From JANNWF01 sp052390415 (lineage in GTDB: Bacteria; Pseudomonadota; Gammaproteobacteria; Xanthomonadales; Xanthomonadaceae), in contig JBQTGY010000033.1 in NCBI GenBank assembly GCA_052390415.1, positions 1-64,000 of the forward strand: a stretch of 64,000 nt of DNA, read 5' to 3'. The notes beneath the pieces were generated by a model. It saw nothing but the letters and a program-made list of their open reading frames with translations. It was not told the origin of the DNA and made no database searches. Of this stretch, positions 9,101 through 17,000 are shown piece by piece. The position numbers were made by a program, and so were the translations under genes. Each line of letters starts with the position of its first letter. Position 1 is the first letter of the stretch.

Positions 9101-10830
9101 TCACCTACAGTCGTGATGCCGAACGCGAACGCCGGATCGCCACCGAGGTGCTGAGCAGCATGTCGGAAGCAGTCGCGGTGGTTGATCTGGACTTCCGCTT
9201 TGTCTCGGTCAACCCGGCGTTTTCGCGCATCACCGGCTACACCGAAGCAGAAGTCCTGGGCAAACCCAGCAGCCTGCTCGACAGCAACCAGCAGCATGTG
9301 GAGTTCTACCACCAGTTGCGCGCGACCACCGAGCTCGAGGGTCACTGGAAGGGCGAGATCTGGCAGCGCCGCAAAGGGGGCGACGAGTTCCTCGGCTGGA
9401 TTGAGCTTTCGGAAGTCTGCGACAAGCTCGGCGCGCGCACCCACTTTGTTGCCGTCGTCGCCGACATCACCGATCAGAAACGCGCCGAACTCGAACTGCG
9501 GTACCTCGCCAACTACGACACGCTGACCGGCCTGCCCAATCGCACCCTGTTGGCCGAACGTCTGGAGCGCGCCGTCGTGCGCGCGCGGCGCGCCAGTTCA
9601 CGGGTGGGCGTGTTGTTCCTCGATCTGGATCGCTTCAAGGACATCAACGACTCGATGGGCCACGCCGCCGGTGATCGCTTGCTGAAAGCAGCCGCTGCGC
9701 GCTTGCAGGAGACCGTGCGCGAAGTCGACACGGTCGCCCGTCTGGGCGGCGATGAGTTCACCGTGGTGCTTGAGGATCTGGCGGATATCGCTTCGGCCGA
9801 GACCATGGCGGCGCGCATCGTGGCCGCGTTCGACGCGCCGCTGGAAATCGAAGGCCGCGCCGAAACCAGCATTTCGCCCTCTATCGGCGTCGCCCTGTAT
9901 CCCGATCACGCGTCCTCACCCAACGATCTGCTCAAGTTTGCCGACACTGCAATGTATGCAGCCAAGGATCGCGGCCGCAACACCTGGCAGATGTACACCG
10001 AGTCAATGGATGCCGAGACGCGCCGCCGCGCCAGCATGATGGCGGCGTTGCGCAAGGCCCTGGATCGCGGCGAGTTCAGCCTGCTTTTCCAGCCCAAGCT
10101 GTCATTGCAGGAAAGGCGCATCACTGGTGTTGAAGCGCTACTGCGTTGGCACAGTGACGAACTCGGAGCGATCAGTCCGGCGGTCTTCATTCCCCTGGCC
10201 GAAGAGACCGGCTTGATTGTTGCCATTGGTGAATGGGTGCTGCGCGAGGCCGCGATGACGCTGGCGCGCTGGCGTCGTGCGGGCTTCAACGACCTGGTGA
10301 TGGCGATCAATATTTCGGTGCTGCAGCTGCTGCGCGGCCATCTGCCGGAGCGCGTGGCCGCGGTCCTGGAAGAATGCGATGTGCCCGCCAACCGCATCGA
10401 GCTGGAAGTCACTGAAAGCATGGTCATGGCAAACGCCGAACATGCCATTCTGGCGATGCGCGAGTTGAAGAACCTGGGAGTATCGCTGGCGATCGATGAC
10501 TTCGGCACCGGTTATTCGTCGCTGATCTACCTGAAGCGCTTGCCCATCGACACCTTGAAAATCGACAAGGCTTTCGTCGGCGACCTCACCACCGACCCGG
10601 ACGATGAAGCCATCACCGCCACCATCATCACCATGGCCCATTCGCTGGGGCTCAACGTGGTCGCGGAAGGTGCCGAGACGCTTGACCAGATCGGTTACCT
10701 CAGCGAACAAGGCTGCGACGAGATCCAGGGCTACTGGCTGTCCTGGCCACTCGATGACACCCGTTGCATCGACTTCATTCGCGATTGGACTCCGGCCAGC
10801 CTGGGTACCATCGGCGGGCGCTTCGCTTGA
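6166..10830 (+). CDS. two-component-regulator-propeller / PAS / GGDEF / EAL signalling protein
   Basis: This is a 1554-residue inner-membrane protein. After an N-terminal signal/anchor (about 12-35) come many WIGT and LWVGT beta-propeller repeats of the Reg_prop type, a Y_Y_Y domain (about 760-815) and a transmembrane helix (about 827-842), so the sensor half is periplasmic. The cytoplasmic half has two PAS domains, a GGDEF domain with intact GGDEF near 1193 and an RxxD inhibitory site (REVD) five residues before it. An EAL domain follows with VEALLRW, TESMV, DDFGTGYSS and EGAET, all intact. It can in principle both make and break c-di-GMP. The ATG at 6166 with AAGGAAGGG upstream was chosen; the earlier in-frame codons look non-coding. 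Confidence 0.93.
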   Translation: MPRGSQRQSVRVADRSVKLWLPLLALAVALLTTAASAARRDYQFTRVSGSQGLLQRSVQAVVQDEQGFVWIGTQAGLQRFDGQDLQQIGANHGEPGGLPESFVTALALDGRGKLWIGSNGHFLTSIDLASGATSATTLRNDPLRDRVLAIVASEGSLWVGTAAGIERFDLENGRRIEVLRIANTVRNEKRGVPRWMSLALDANKRLLAATDDGLFRIDPLTQRGERIGASQLTSAVHRDGKQRIWVGSVDGLSQLGADDVLRPVRLHGGEVVPAVRHMVADVDGRLWLGLTAGGLLRFDPLSGVAKRFDANPAVPGSLHDAQVTSMMIDAGGLLWVGGEAFGLATTPTKGARFSLLVDPANIGEHPASNNYRSLLEAEPGMIWAGTNAGSLKRIELASGQVEEFIQPLAAMLELDAAAARNLRIVGLARGQAMNVVVATDRGLVDLDPSGGASRRLSPTNVDAPVAGGSSKEPQYRCLLRARDGTLWVGTTSSGLLGYNAVSGEWQRFGPNPDIPDGLGNSTILSLFEDDRARLWIGTLDGLFVLDPKTGIAQRHAHRPGDTDSLSNNLVRAVLQGKDGRLWVANHGGLDQVLENPPAEREDDSNQPVTESGKASPLRFERQDAAEGTPIATVYGVLEDSQGRLWLSHNLGITRFDPVTRVLSHYGMADGLQELEFNGGAQLALSDGRLLFGGIQGINLFEPADIVASTYSPPVVLTSLQIGSGGAPQQFLRELTRIEVPQAARLLRLRFAALDFAKPQGTRIQYRLDGFDTDWVRHGSGGEATYTNLDAGNYQLRVRGSNSDGIWSENELTLPLQVIPEWWNSASARFGYGLLALLSMVLMWRMQRGRRRSEVAMLRQIAQREERLKLALWGSGDEFWDWDILSNVVHRIGADQLLGRAMEEDLSTDDWRARAVHPDDLGRVQALLQAHITGQTPAFESEHRVRNARGDWIWVRSRGKVVERDTQNNALRIAGTARDITYSRDAERERRIATEVLSSMSEAVAVVDLDFRFVSVNPAFSRITGYTEAEVLGKPSSLLDSNQQHVEFYHQLRATTELEGHWKGEIWQRRKGGDEFLGWIELSEVCDKLGARTHFVAVVADITDQKRAELELRYLANYDTLTGLPNRTLLAERLERAVVRARRASSRVGVLFLDLDRFKDINDSMGHAAGDRLLKAAAARLQETVREVDTVARLGGDEFTVVLEDLADIASAETMAARIVAAFDAPLEIEGRAETSISPSIGVALYPDHASSPNDLLKFADTAMYAAKDRGRNTWQMYTESMDAETRRRASMMAALRKALDRGEFSLLFQPKLSLQERRITGVEALLRWHSDELGAISPAVFIPLAEETGLIVAIGEWVLREAAMTLARWRRAGFNDLVMAINISVLQLLRGHLPERVAAVLEECDVPANRIELEVTESMVMANAEHAILAMRELKNLGVSLAIDDFGTGYSSLIYLKRLPIDTLKIDKAFVGDLTTDPDDEAITATIITMAHSLGLNVVAEGAETLDQIGYLSEQGCDEIQGYWLSWPLDDTRCIDFIRDWTPASLGTIGGRFA

Positions 10831-10862
10831 CCGTTCCAGACCGCCGCCCTATTGTCATTGCC

Positions 10863-11084
10863 ATGACTCGCCCCGATCCGCTCGCCCAACTGACCGCCCT
10901 GCGCGACAAGGTTGAGCGTCTGGTCGAAATCACGCGCCGCTTGGGCGATGAGAATCGCAGCCTGCGTGCCAGCCAGGAACAGCTGATGAGTGAACGCGCA
11001 GCGCTGCTCAGCAAGAACGAACAGGCGCGCTCACGGGTGGAAGCGATGATCCAACGTCTCAAATCGTTGGAACACAACGCATGA
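10863..11084 (+). CDS. TIGR02449 family small coiled-coil protein
   Basis: This 73-residue protein is almost wholly a predicted coiled coil (LTALRDKVERLVEITRRL, then SLRASQEQLMSERAALL). It matches TIGR02449, a small family found directly before zapA in gammaproteobacteria and resembling ZapB in size and heptad pattern. Its last four bases overlap the zapA start (ATGA), so the two are translationally coupled. A role in cell division with ZapA is inferred from this linkage. Confidence 0.85.
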   Translation: MTRPDPLAQLTALRDKVERLVEITRRLGDENRSLRASQEQLMSERAALLSKNEQARSRVEAMIQRLKSLEHNA

Positions 11085-11383
11085 GCGAGCCGGTCAGCGT
11101 GCGCCTGCTGGATCGCGAGTATCTGGTCGGTTGTCCGCCGGAAGAAAAGGCCGGGCTGTTGGCGGCGGCAAGCTTGATCGACGATCAGCTGCGCGAAGTC
11201 AAGGCCAGCAACCGCAATGCCACCCTGGATCGGGTGTTCGTGCTGGCCGCGTTGAATCTTGCCCACGAATTGATCGGCCTGCGCGAATCCGAGGGCCGCA
11301 GCCGTGAAGCCTTGACCCGCAGTCTCGGCGAGCTCAATGCCCGCCTCGATGGCTTGTTGGAAGCGGGTGTCGGCAAGAGCTGA
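11081..11383 (+). CDS. zapA: cell division protein ZapA
   Basis: The 100-residue protein has the ZapA layout: an N-terminal beta region (EPVSVRLLDREYLVGCPPEEK), a helix (GLLAAASLIDDQLREVK) and the V-L-AALNLAHEL-coiled-coil end. ZapA binds FtsZ and bundles protofilaments at the division ring. The gene overlaps the TIGR02449 gene by four bases and is followed by 6S RNA and 5-formyl-THF cyclo-ligase, the conserved order in many gammaproteobacteria. Confidence 0.93.
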   Translation: MSEPVSVRLLDREYLVGCPPEEKAGLLAAASLIDDQLREVKASNRNATLDRVFVLAALNLAHELIGLRESEGRSREALTRSLGELNARLDGLLEAGVGKS

Positions 11384-11423
11384 ACCATCAGGCGCAAATA
11401 CTCGCGTCGCGTTGACATCTCGC

Positions 11424-11432
11424 TGGTACACT
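11424..11432 (+). promoter_or_regulatory. extended -10 promoter element for 6S RNA
   Basis: TGGTACACT reads as an extended -10 element (TGn plus TACACT). It ends 7 bases before the estimated start of 6S RNA. The nearby TTGACA at 11412 is only 9 bases from this -10, so it is not the paired -35. Confidence 0.45.
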
Positions 11433-11438
11433 CATCAC

Positions 11439-11625
11439 GCGTTCCCTGCCGTGTTTGACAGCGTTACCTTACATTTGCCTTGACCCTAACGAATGACCCC
11501 GGGATTGCGAAACCCGGCTGGTGAGCAGGCCCGCCACGAGCGGGAAGCCCAACGCCGAGCCAGCTGTCCCCCCTGATCCCAACGGATCAAGGTCGTTCGG
11601 TGCGCATCGGCACGGCGGAGGACGC
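11439..11625 (+). ncRNA. ssrS: 6S RNA
   Basis: 6S RNA binds the sigma-70 RNA polymerase holoenzyme by mimicking an open promoter and lowers housekeeping transcription in stationary phase. Evidence: GGTGAGCAGGCCCG...CGGGAAGCC (around 11520-11550) closely matches the conserved GGTGAGCATGCTCGG...GAGAAGCC segment of E. coli 6S. The ends close as a long stem, GTTCCCTGCCGTG (11441-11453) against CACGGCGGAGGAC (11611-11623) with one mismatch. The location between zapA and the cyclo-ligase gene is the canonical one. About 187 nt is the usual size. Exact ends are estimated from the stem. Confidence 0.9.
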
Positions 11626-11738
11626 ACCTTCTTTTCTTGCAATGACGAGCCGAACGCTTCGCGCGCCGTCATTGCTCGGGTTGCACATCCGCAGCCTGCG
11701 CCAGACACTGGCGCGACTCCCAACGCGTCGATGGCACC

Positions 11739-12347
11739 ATGGATCCCGCTGACCGACCCAGGCTTCGCGCCGACATGCGCGCCGCGCGTCGCGCGCTTCC
11801 CGCGCGTACACGCTTGGCTGCAGCCGAAGCAGTTGCCGAGCGACTTCGAACCAATGTCCACGCGTTTTCGCAACCCAAAGTCATCGCCGGCTATTGGGCT
11901 TGCGATGGTGAATTACCGCTGCATCCCTTGCTTGCCGGTCGCCCACCATTCACTTATCTGCTGCCACGCTTACGCGCGGACCGTTGCATCGATTTCGTGC
12001 CTTGGCGACCCGGCGATGCCGTGGTCGCGAACCGCTTCGGCATCCCCGAGCCCGAGTCCGGTGAGGCAGTCGGTCTCACCGCCATCGATGTCATCTTGCT
12101 GCCTCTGCTCGCCTTCCATCGTTGTGGCGCGCGCTTGGGCAGCGGCGGTGGTTATTACGACCGCAGCTTGGCATCGCTTGCCGGAGCGGCCCCCGGCGTT
12201 GGGCCACAATTGATTGGTGTGGGTTATGCGTTGCAAGAAGCCGCCGACCTGCGCGCGGAAGCATGGGACGTGGGACTGCACCACGTGGTCACCGAAGCCG
12301 AGTGGATCGACTGCCGCAGCGCTGGTCTCATTCAAACCTCAAGCTGA
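11739..12347 (+). CDS. fau: 5-formyltetrahydrofolate cyclo-ligase
   Basis: The 202-residue enzyme converts 5-formyl-THF to 5,10-methenyl-THF using ATP (also called ygfA). Motifs include the basic N-terminus (RADMRAARRAL), GYWACDGELPLHPLL, the substrate region IDVILLPLLAFHRCGARLGSGGGYYDR with the hallmark GxGGGYYDR, and the C-terminal WDVGLHHVVTE. It follows 6S RNA and may share its transcript, as in E. coli ssrS-ygfA. The downstream NYN gene starts 10 bases later. Confidence 0.95.
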   Translation: MDPADRPRLRADMRAARRALPARTRLAAAEAVAERLRTNVHAFSQPKVIAGYWACDGELPLHPLLAGRPPFTYLLPRLRADRCIDFVPWRPGDAVVANRFGIPEPESGEAVGLTAIDVILLPLLAFHRCGARLGSGGGYYDRSLASLAGAAPGVGPQLIGVGYALQEAADLRAEAWDVGLHHVVTEAEWIDCRSAGLIQTSS

Positions 12348-12357
12348 AGGACCCGCC

Positions 12358-13239
12358 ATGAAATCACCCCCCAGGAATCGCAGCGACCAGGACGACGACC
12401 AGCGCCGCCTGGCGGTGCTGATCGATGCCGACAACGCACAATCCTCCGCCATCAACGGCCTGCTCGAAGAAGTGGCCCGTTATGGCGTTGCCAGCGTGCG
12501 CCGCATCTATGGCGACTTCACTTCGCAGCAGCAAGGCGGCTGGAAAAAAGTACTGCTGAAACACTCGATCCAACCGGTGCAGCAGTTTGCTTACACCACC
12601 GGCAAGAATGCCACTGACAGCGCCTTGATCATTGACGCCATGGACCTGATGTACACGGGTCGATTTGACGGCTTCTGCCTGGTTTCAAGCGACAGCGATT
12701 TCACCCGCCTCGCCCAGCGCCTGCGCGAAGAAGGATTGACGGTGTATGGCTTCGGCGAGCGCAAGACCCCGGACGCGTTTGTGCAGGCCTGCGACAAGTT
12801 TGTCTACACCGAAGTGCTGCGCTCGGTGGCGGCCACGCCCAAGCTGGAACCGATCAACAGCAAACCGCCCAACAAACCCAAAAAAGCCAAGCGGAAGGAT
12901 GCCAATGCGCCGGCGGTTGCCACCCAATCAGCACCCATCATGCAAGCCGCTGCTCCGACCATCGAGGCTCCAGCAACAGCCACCGACAAAGCGGCGGCGC
13001 CGCTGGCTTTGATCCAGCAAGCGATCGAAGAAGCCTCCGACGAAACTGGCTGGGCACACCTGGGTAACGTCGGAAGTTACTTGAACAAGATCCGCCCCGA
13101 CTTCGATCCGCGCCTGTACGGCCACCGCAAACTCAGCGACCTGCTGAAAAGCCAAAACAAGCACTTCGCCGTGGAAGATCGCGGCACCCCCGGCAGCAGC
13201 GCGAAGTCGGTGTATGTGCGCAGCAAGGGTCCCGAATAA
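12358..13239 (+). CDS. NYN-domain protein with C-terminal LOTUS/OST-HTH domain
   Basis: This 293-residue protein has a NYN (PIN-like) nuclease fold at about 15-150, with conserved acidic residues in LIDADNAQ, ATDSALIIDAMDLMYTG and CLVSSDSDF. A low-complexity Ala/Pro/Lys linker (about 160-215) leads to a LOTUS/OST-HTH domain (AHLGNVGSYLNKIRPDFDP through LSDLLKSQ). NYN-LOTUS proteins are thought to act in RNA processing or decay; the substrate is unknown. The ATG at 12358 with AAGGA 7 bases upstream was chosen; an in-frame extension would run back into the preceding gene. Confidence 0.9.
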   Translation: MKSPPRNRSDQDDDQRRLAVLIDADNAQSSAINGLLEEVARYGVASVRRIYGDFTSQQQGGWKKVLLKHSIQPVQQFAYTTGKNATDSALIIDAMDLMYTGRFDGFCLVSSDSDFTRLAQRLREEGLTVYGFGERKTPDAFVQACDKFVYTEVLRSVAATPKLEPINSKPPNKPKKAKRKDANAPAVATQSAPIMQAAAPTIEAPATATDKAAAPLALIQQAIEEASDETGWAHLGNVGSYLNKIRPDFDPRLYGHRKLSDLLKSQNKHFAVEDRGTPGSSAKSVYVRSKGPE

Positions 13240-13269
13240 GGCGTTTGAGCAGGTTCATGCTGCTGGCCT

Positions 13270-13413
13270 GTAGGGCGCAATAACCAAAGGGCATTGCGCC
13301 AACAACAACGCGTCGAAGCGAAGAAACAAACAGAGCTGATCGTGCTCGGCACGCTGTGCCCTTCGGTGCAGGCTCGCCCCGCGGCGCAATGCCCTTCGGT
13401 TATTGCGCCCTAC
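13270..13413. repeat. MITE-like element with 31-bp inverted ends
   Basis: The left arm at 13270-13300 and right arm at 13383-13413 are inverted repeats identical at 30 of 31 positions. Each arm is itself a hairpin, with GGCGCAAT and ATTGCGCC at its two ends. The 82 bases between have no open frame of note. It sits between the convergent NYN and DUF6714-like genes and may also work as a bidirectional terminator. No transposase is present. Confidence 0.8.
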
Positions 13414-13444
13414 TGTCTGACGGGTCTCGTTGAGTGGCTTCCGC

Positions 13445-13996
13445 TTATTTTCGCCAGTATTCTTCGAGCGCTCGCAGGATGTTTGGTCTATCGGGTGAAT
13501 ACTGGTCTTCTTCGTACATGTATTCCAGATATGCCCGAACCGCGTCGCGTTGAGATGGCGAGAGTAGGACGAATCGCTCCTGCCGCCACTCTGAAATGTT
13601 GGTTAGACAAAAGGTCATCCCGAAGCCATACAAGCCATCCAGATCTGCCAATAGATACGCGGGCAAATGGAACCTCATGCCCTCGGCATCAAAGAAACTC
13701 AGACTGCTGTTGCATTCGTTAAGCGCTTGCGCCGGGATACGAGACCACTCGACTTTTTCGTCTGAAGCGCGATGGACGGCGAGTGCTTCTTCGCTTTCAT
13801 AACCATCAAGTCCTTGGGCTTGCCAGAGTCCGACGCCCTCTCCGAGTGTCACTTGTGAGAATGCTTCGCGCACCTTGGTCGCCACGGCCTGAGCGACGTG
13901 CCAGCGCTTCGACTGCTCTTTGGCTTTGTCGATGGTCAACGCCTCGTAGCCTCGCGCTCGCATCTCCTCGATATCGGCTGGGGACGGGTGTTTCAT
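13445..13996 (-). CDS. DUF6714-like protein of unknown function
   Basis: The 183-residue soluble protein has a mid-section ALNECNSSLSFFDAEGMRF, then HLPAYLLADLDG, and a C-terminal run SPSQRDAVRAYLEYMYEED. These resemble the DUF6714-type family of short acidic proteins, though that assignment is from memory of the family pattern. The ATG at 13996 was chosen over a TTG nine bases upstream; GAGG lies about 10 bases before it. It ends within the GC-poor edge of the MITE-like element and is convergent with the NYN gene. Confidence 0.7.
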   Translation of the reverse strand: MKHPSPADIEEMRARGYEALTIDKAKEQSKRWHVAQAVATKVREAFSQVTLGEGVGLWQAQGLDGYESEEALAVHRASDEKVEWSRIPAQALNECNSSLSFFDAEGMRFHLPAYLLADLDGLYGFGMTFCLTNISEWRQERFVLLSPSQRDAVRAYLEYMYEEDQYSPDRPNILRALEEYWRK

Positions 13997-14014
13997 AGAG
14001 ACCAAACCTCGGAA

Positions 14015-17000
14015 TCAAAACTCAATCCGCACCCCCAGCGACAGAATCCCCTGCCGCAGCCGCTCCAGACCAACCAGTTCTTCATAAGTGAGGAAGGCCG
14101 ACTTGCCGCCGGGGAACAGTGCCGAGACACCGATGCTGACGTTGAAATAATCGGTGTCGATCGCATCGCCTTCCTGAGTCAGCGTGGCGCCGGCGGGATC
14201 GAACAGGAAACGCGCCGACAGGCGACCCGGATCGTCTTGATACTCGTGCTCCCACTCGACGCTGGCGGTGGGCATCAGGATGCCCCAGTCGCGGCTGAGG
14301 ATGTAGGTAGCGCGGCTGCCGAGAGTCGTTGTCGTGGAGCGTGTGGAGCGGCTGTCGACGGCCAAAGCCAAGCCCTGACCGGGCAGATTGGCGAGCATCT
14401 GCTCCTCATAGGCATCGGTTTCGATTCGTGTGTAGGCACCGCGCAGATAACCGCTCAAACTCCATGGGCCCTTTTGCCAATCTTTGCCGACGGAGAACGT
14501 GGTGCCAAGTTGGCTGCCATCGGTGCTCGCCGTGGCGCGTTGGTCGACTTGGGTCAGCGAGCCATCGAGTGCCGGGATGGAATAGCGAATGCGCCGCAAC
14601 AGATCGTAATTGCTGTGTCCCACCAACAAGGTGCCATCGGCATACCAGGAGCGCTCGTTGTACCAGGTCGCAAAGGCGGTCAGGCTGAGTGCGCGGCTGT
14701 CGAGTTCGCCACGGTCGTCGGCGAGGTCGGCGGTGTTGTCGGAGAAGCCAACCGCCACGCCGGCCACCCAATGATCGTTGAAGCGATAGTCGACACCGGC
14801 GGTCAGGCCACCGATGTCGAATTCAAACTCCGGCGATTGTTGGCCGCGATCAAACTTGCCGCGTCCGATCTGGCCGGTCGCAAAAAAGCCGAGTTGGCTG
14901 AAGGCGGAACCGAGATCCTGGCCTTCCGCGGATTCCTCATCCGCAGCGGCGGGCAGGAACGACAGCGGCAATGCGCCATCCGGCGTCCAGAACCCAATCT
15001 CGAGCTGGTTGCGGGATGCGCCGGGTTGTTCGCTGCGTACCTGACGGAAGCGCTGCTCGAAGTTGTTGTTCTGTGCGACCACGGTACTGGTGCCAACTTC
15101 GCTGAGCGTGCTGCCGATATCGGTCGGCAGTTGATCCAGTGCATTTTCAACCGCGTCCGGGTTGTCGCCGGCGTTGTCAACCAGCTCAAGACAACGTTGG
15201 AAGAGATCCTCTTCGCCGGCTGAGCGAGTCGCCAAGGCGGCCAGCGCCGGGCACAGCAGATCGACGGCGTCGCTGGTCCGCTGCTGCTCTTCATCAAGCG
15301 TCGGAATGTTGGCTACGCCGCCATTGATTGCAAACACCACCGGACTGGCCTGAATGGCTTCGGTACTCGCGGTCACCGTCGCAGCGCCCGGCAGCAGCAC
15401 GCTGGCGATGGTCTGGGCCCGGCCATTGCTGTCGGTCAACGAAGTAGCCGGTTCCACGGTCGCATTGTCGGCCGACCAACGGATGCTGGCACCCACGACT
15501 GGCTGGCCAGTGGCATTGCGCAGTTGCACGACCAAGGGCGCACTGGCCGTGGTGGTGGGCACGGTCTGGTCATTGCCAGACACCCGTACCAGGCTGCCGG
15601 GTGCGGCGGTGCCCAACGCGGTGAACAGGATTTCCTGACCGCCGGGGACGATTGCGCGCACCGTGTTTTCGCCACCCAGTACACCCAGGGTCAGGCGATT
15701 GCTGGTGACGCCATCGGCATCGGTGAAGGTGGCGTCCGCTTCCAGGCTGCCGCCGCCGCTGAGCACCTGCCAATCCACCCGCGCTCCGCCCAAGGCCTTG
15801 CTCAGCGCTGGTGCGAGGTTGATGACGAAGCGCTCGGGCAACGGTTGGCCGGCGGTGCCGGTCTGATTCGAACCTTCGACATTGCTGACCGTGGCGGCGG
15901 TGGCGAGATGCGTACTCAGCACGTCCAACGATGAACCTGCATGCGCGGCACGAATCTGCACGCTGCCTGCCACCGCGCCAAACACGAAACCGATTTGCGC
16001 TTCGCCTTGCGCATTGGTGATCGAAGCGGCGGCATCCAACGTTGCGTTGGCCGTCAGCACGTTCCACTGAATCGTTTGCCCAGCGCTGGGATTGCCATCC
16101 GCTCCCAACAGTTTGACCACGATGGGCGCGTCGGCACGGGTACCGATCAGGCCGCTCTGGCCGTTTCCAGACACCAGCCGCAGCGTGGGCTGAGCAGCCG
16201 GCAAGGCGGTCAGGTTGAATACCACTTGCGCCGTTGGTGCGTCGGCGCGCACGGCAGTGACGACGACCGCGCCTGGTGTGTTGCCCAGCGTCACGTTGAT
16301 GCTGGCGCCGCCCGCCGCATCGCTGATCGATTGCGCAGCAGACAGACTGGCCGGTCCGCTGACGCTCCATTGAATGGCCACGCCCGAAGCGGGCGCGGCA
16401 TTGTTCTCGGCCAACACCCGCAGCGGTTGCAACGTGCTGCCCAGCACGGCCGATTGACCGTCTCCGGAATCGGCCGGCTTGCGCAAGGTATTGACCACCG
16501 CCGCTGCTTGCACGGTGATGCTGAACACCACGCGGGCCGTCGGGTCATCCCGGCGTGCGGCACTGATCTGGATGACAGATCCCGGAATCGCCGAGGCGCT
16601 GAGCTGCACGCTGGCCTGGACGTTACCGGTGGAATCACTGCTGCTCGAAGCCGGCGTCACCGTGGCCGCACCGGGTGGCACCACGCTGAAGTCAACCATC
16701 ACGCCAGCTGCCGGTGCCGACTCGTCTTCCGCGCGCACAACCAGCGGGCTGCTCAATGCAGCGCCAGGCAAGGCGGTCTGGGCGTCGCCAGCAACCAACA
16801 GCAAGGTCGTCGCCACATCCGTGACATTGACGGTGACTATCGCGTTGGCAGTCAGACCACCACCATCGCGCACCTGCACTTGCAGACTGAAGGGTGAATT
16901 GTTCAGAGCAATGGCGGCCTGATTGACGACGAAAAGCTGACCATTGGCGTCAATGGCAAATCCACCGCCGGAGTTGCCGGTGAGGATGCTCCAGGTCAAC

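Noticed and set aside
11412..11417. TTGACA as the -35 of the 6S promoter
   Set aside because: It is only 9 bases from the TACACT -10, too short for sigma-70. An extended -10 is the better reading.
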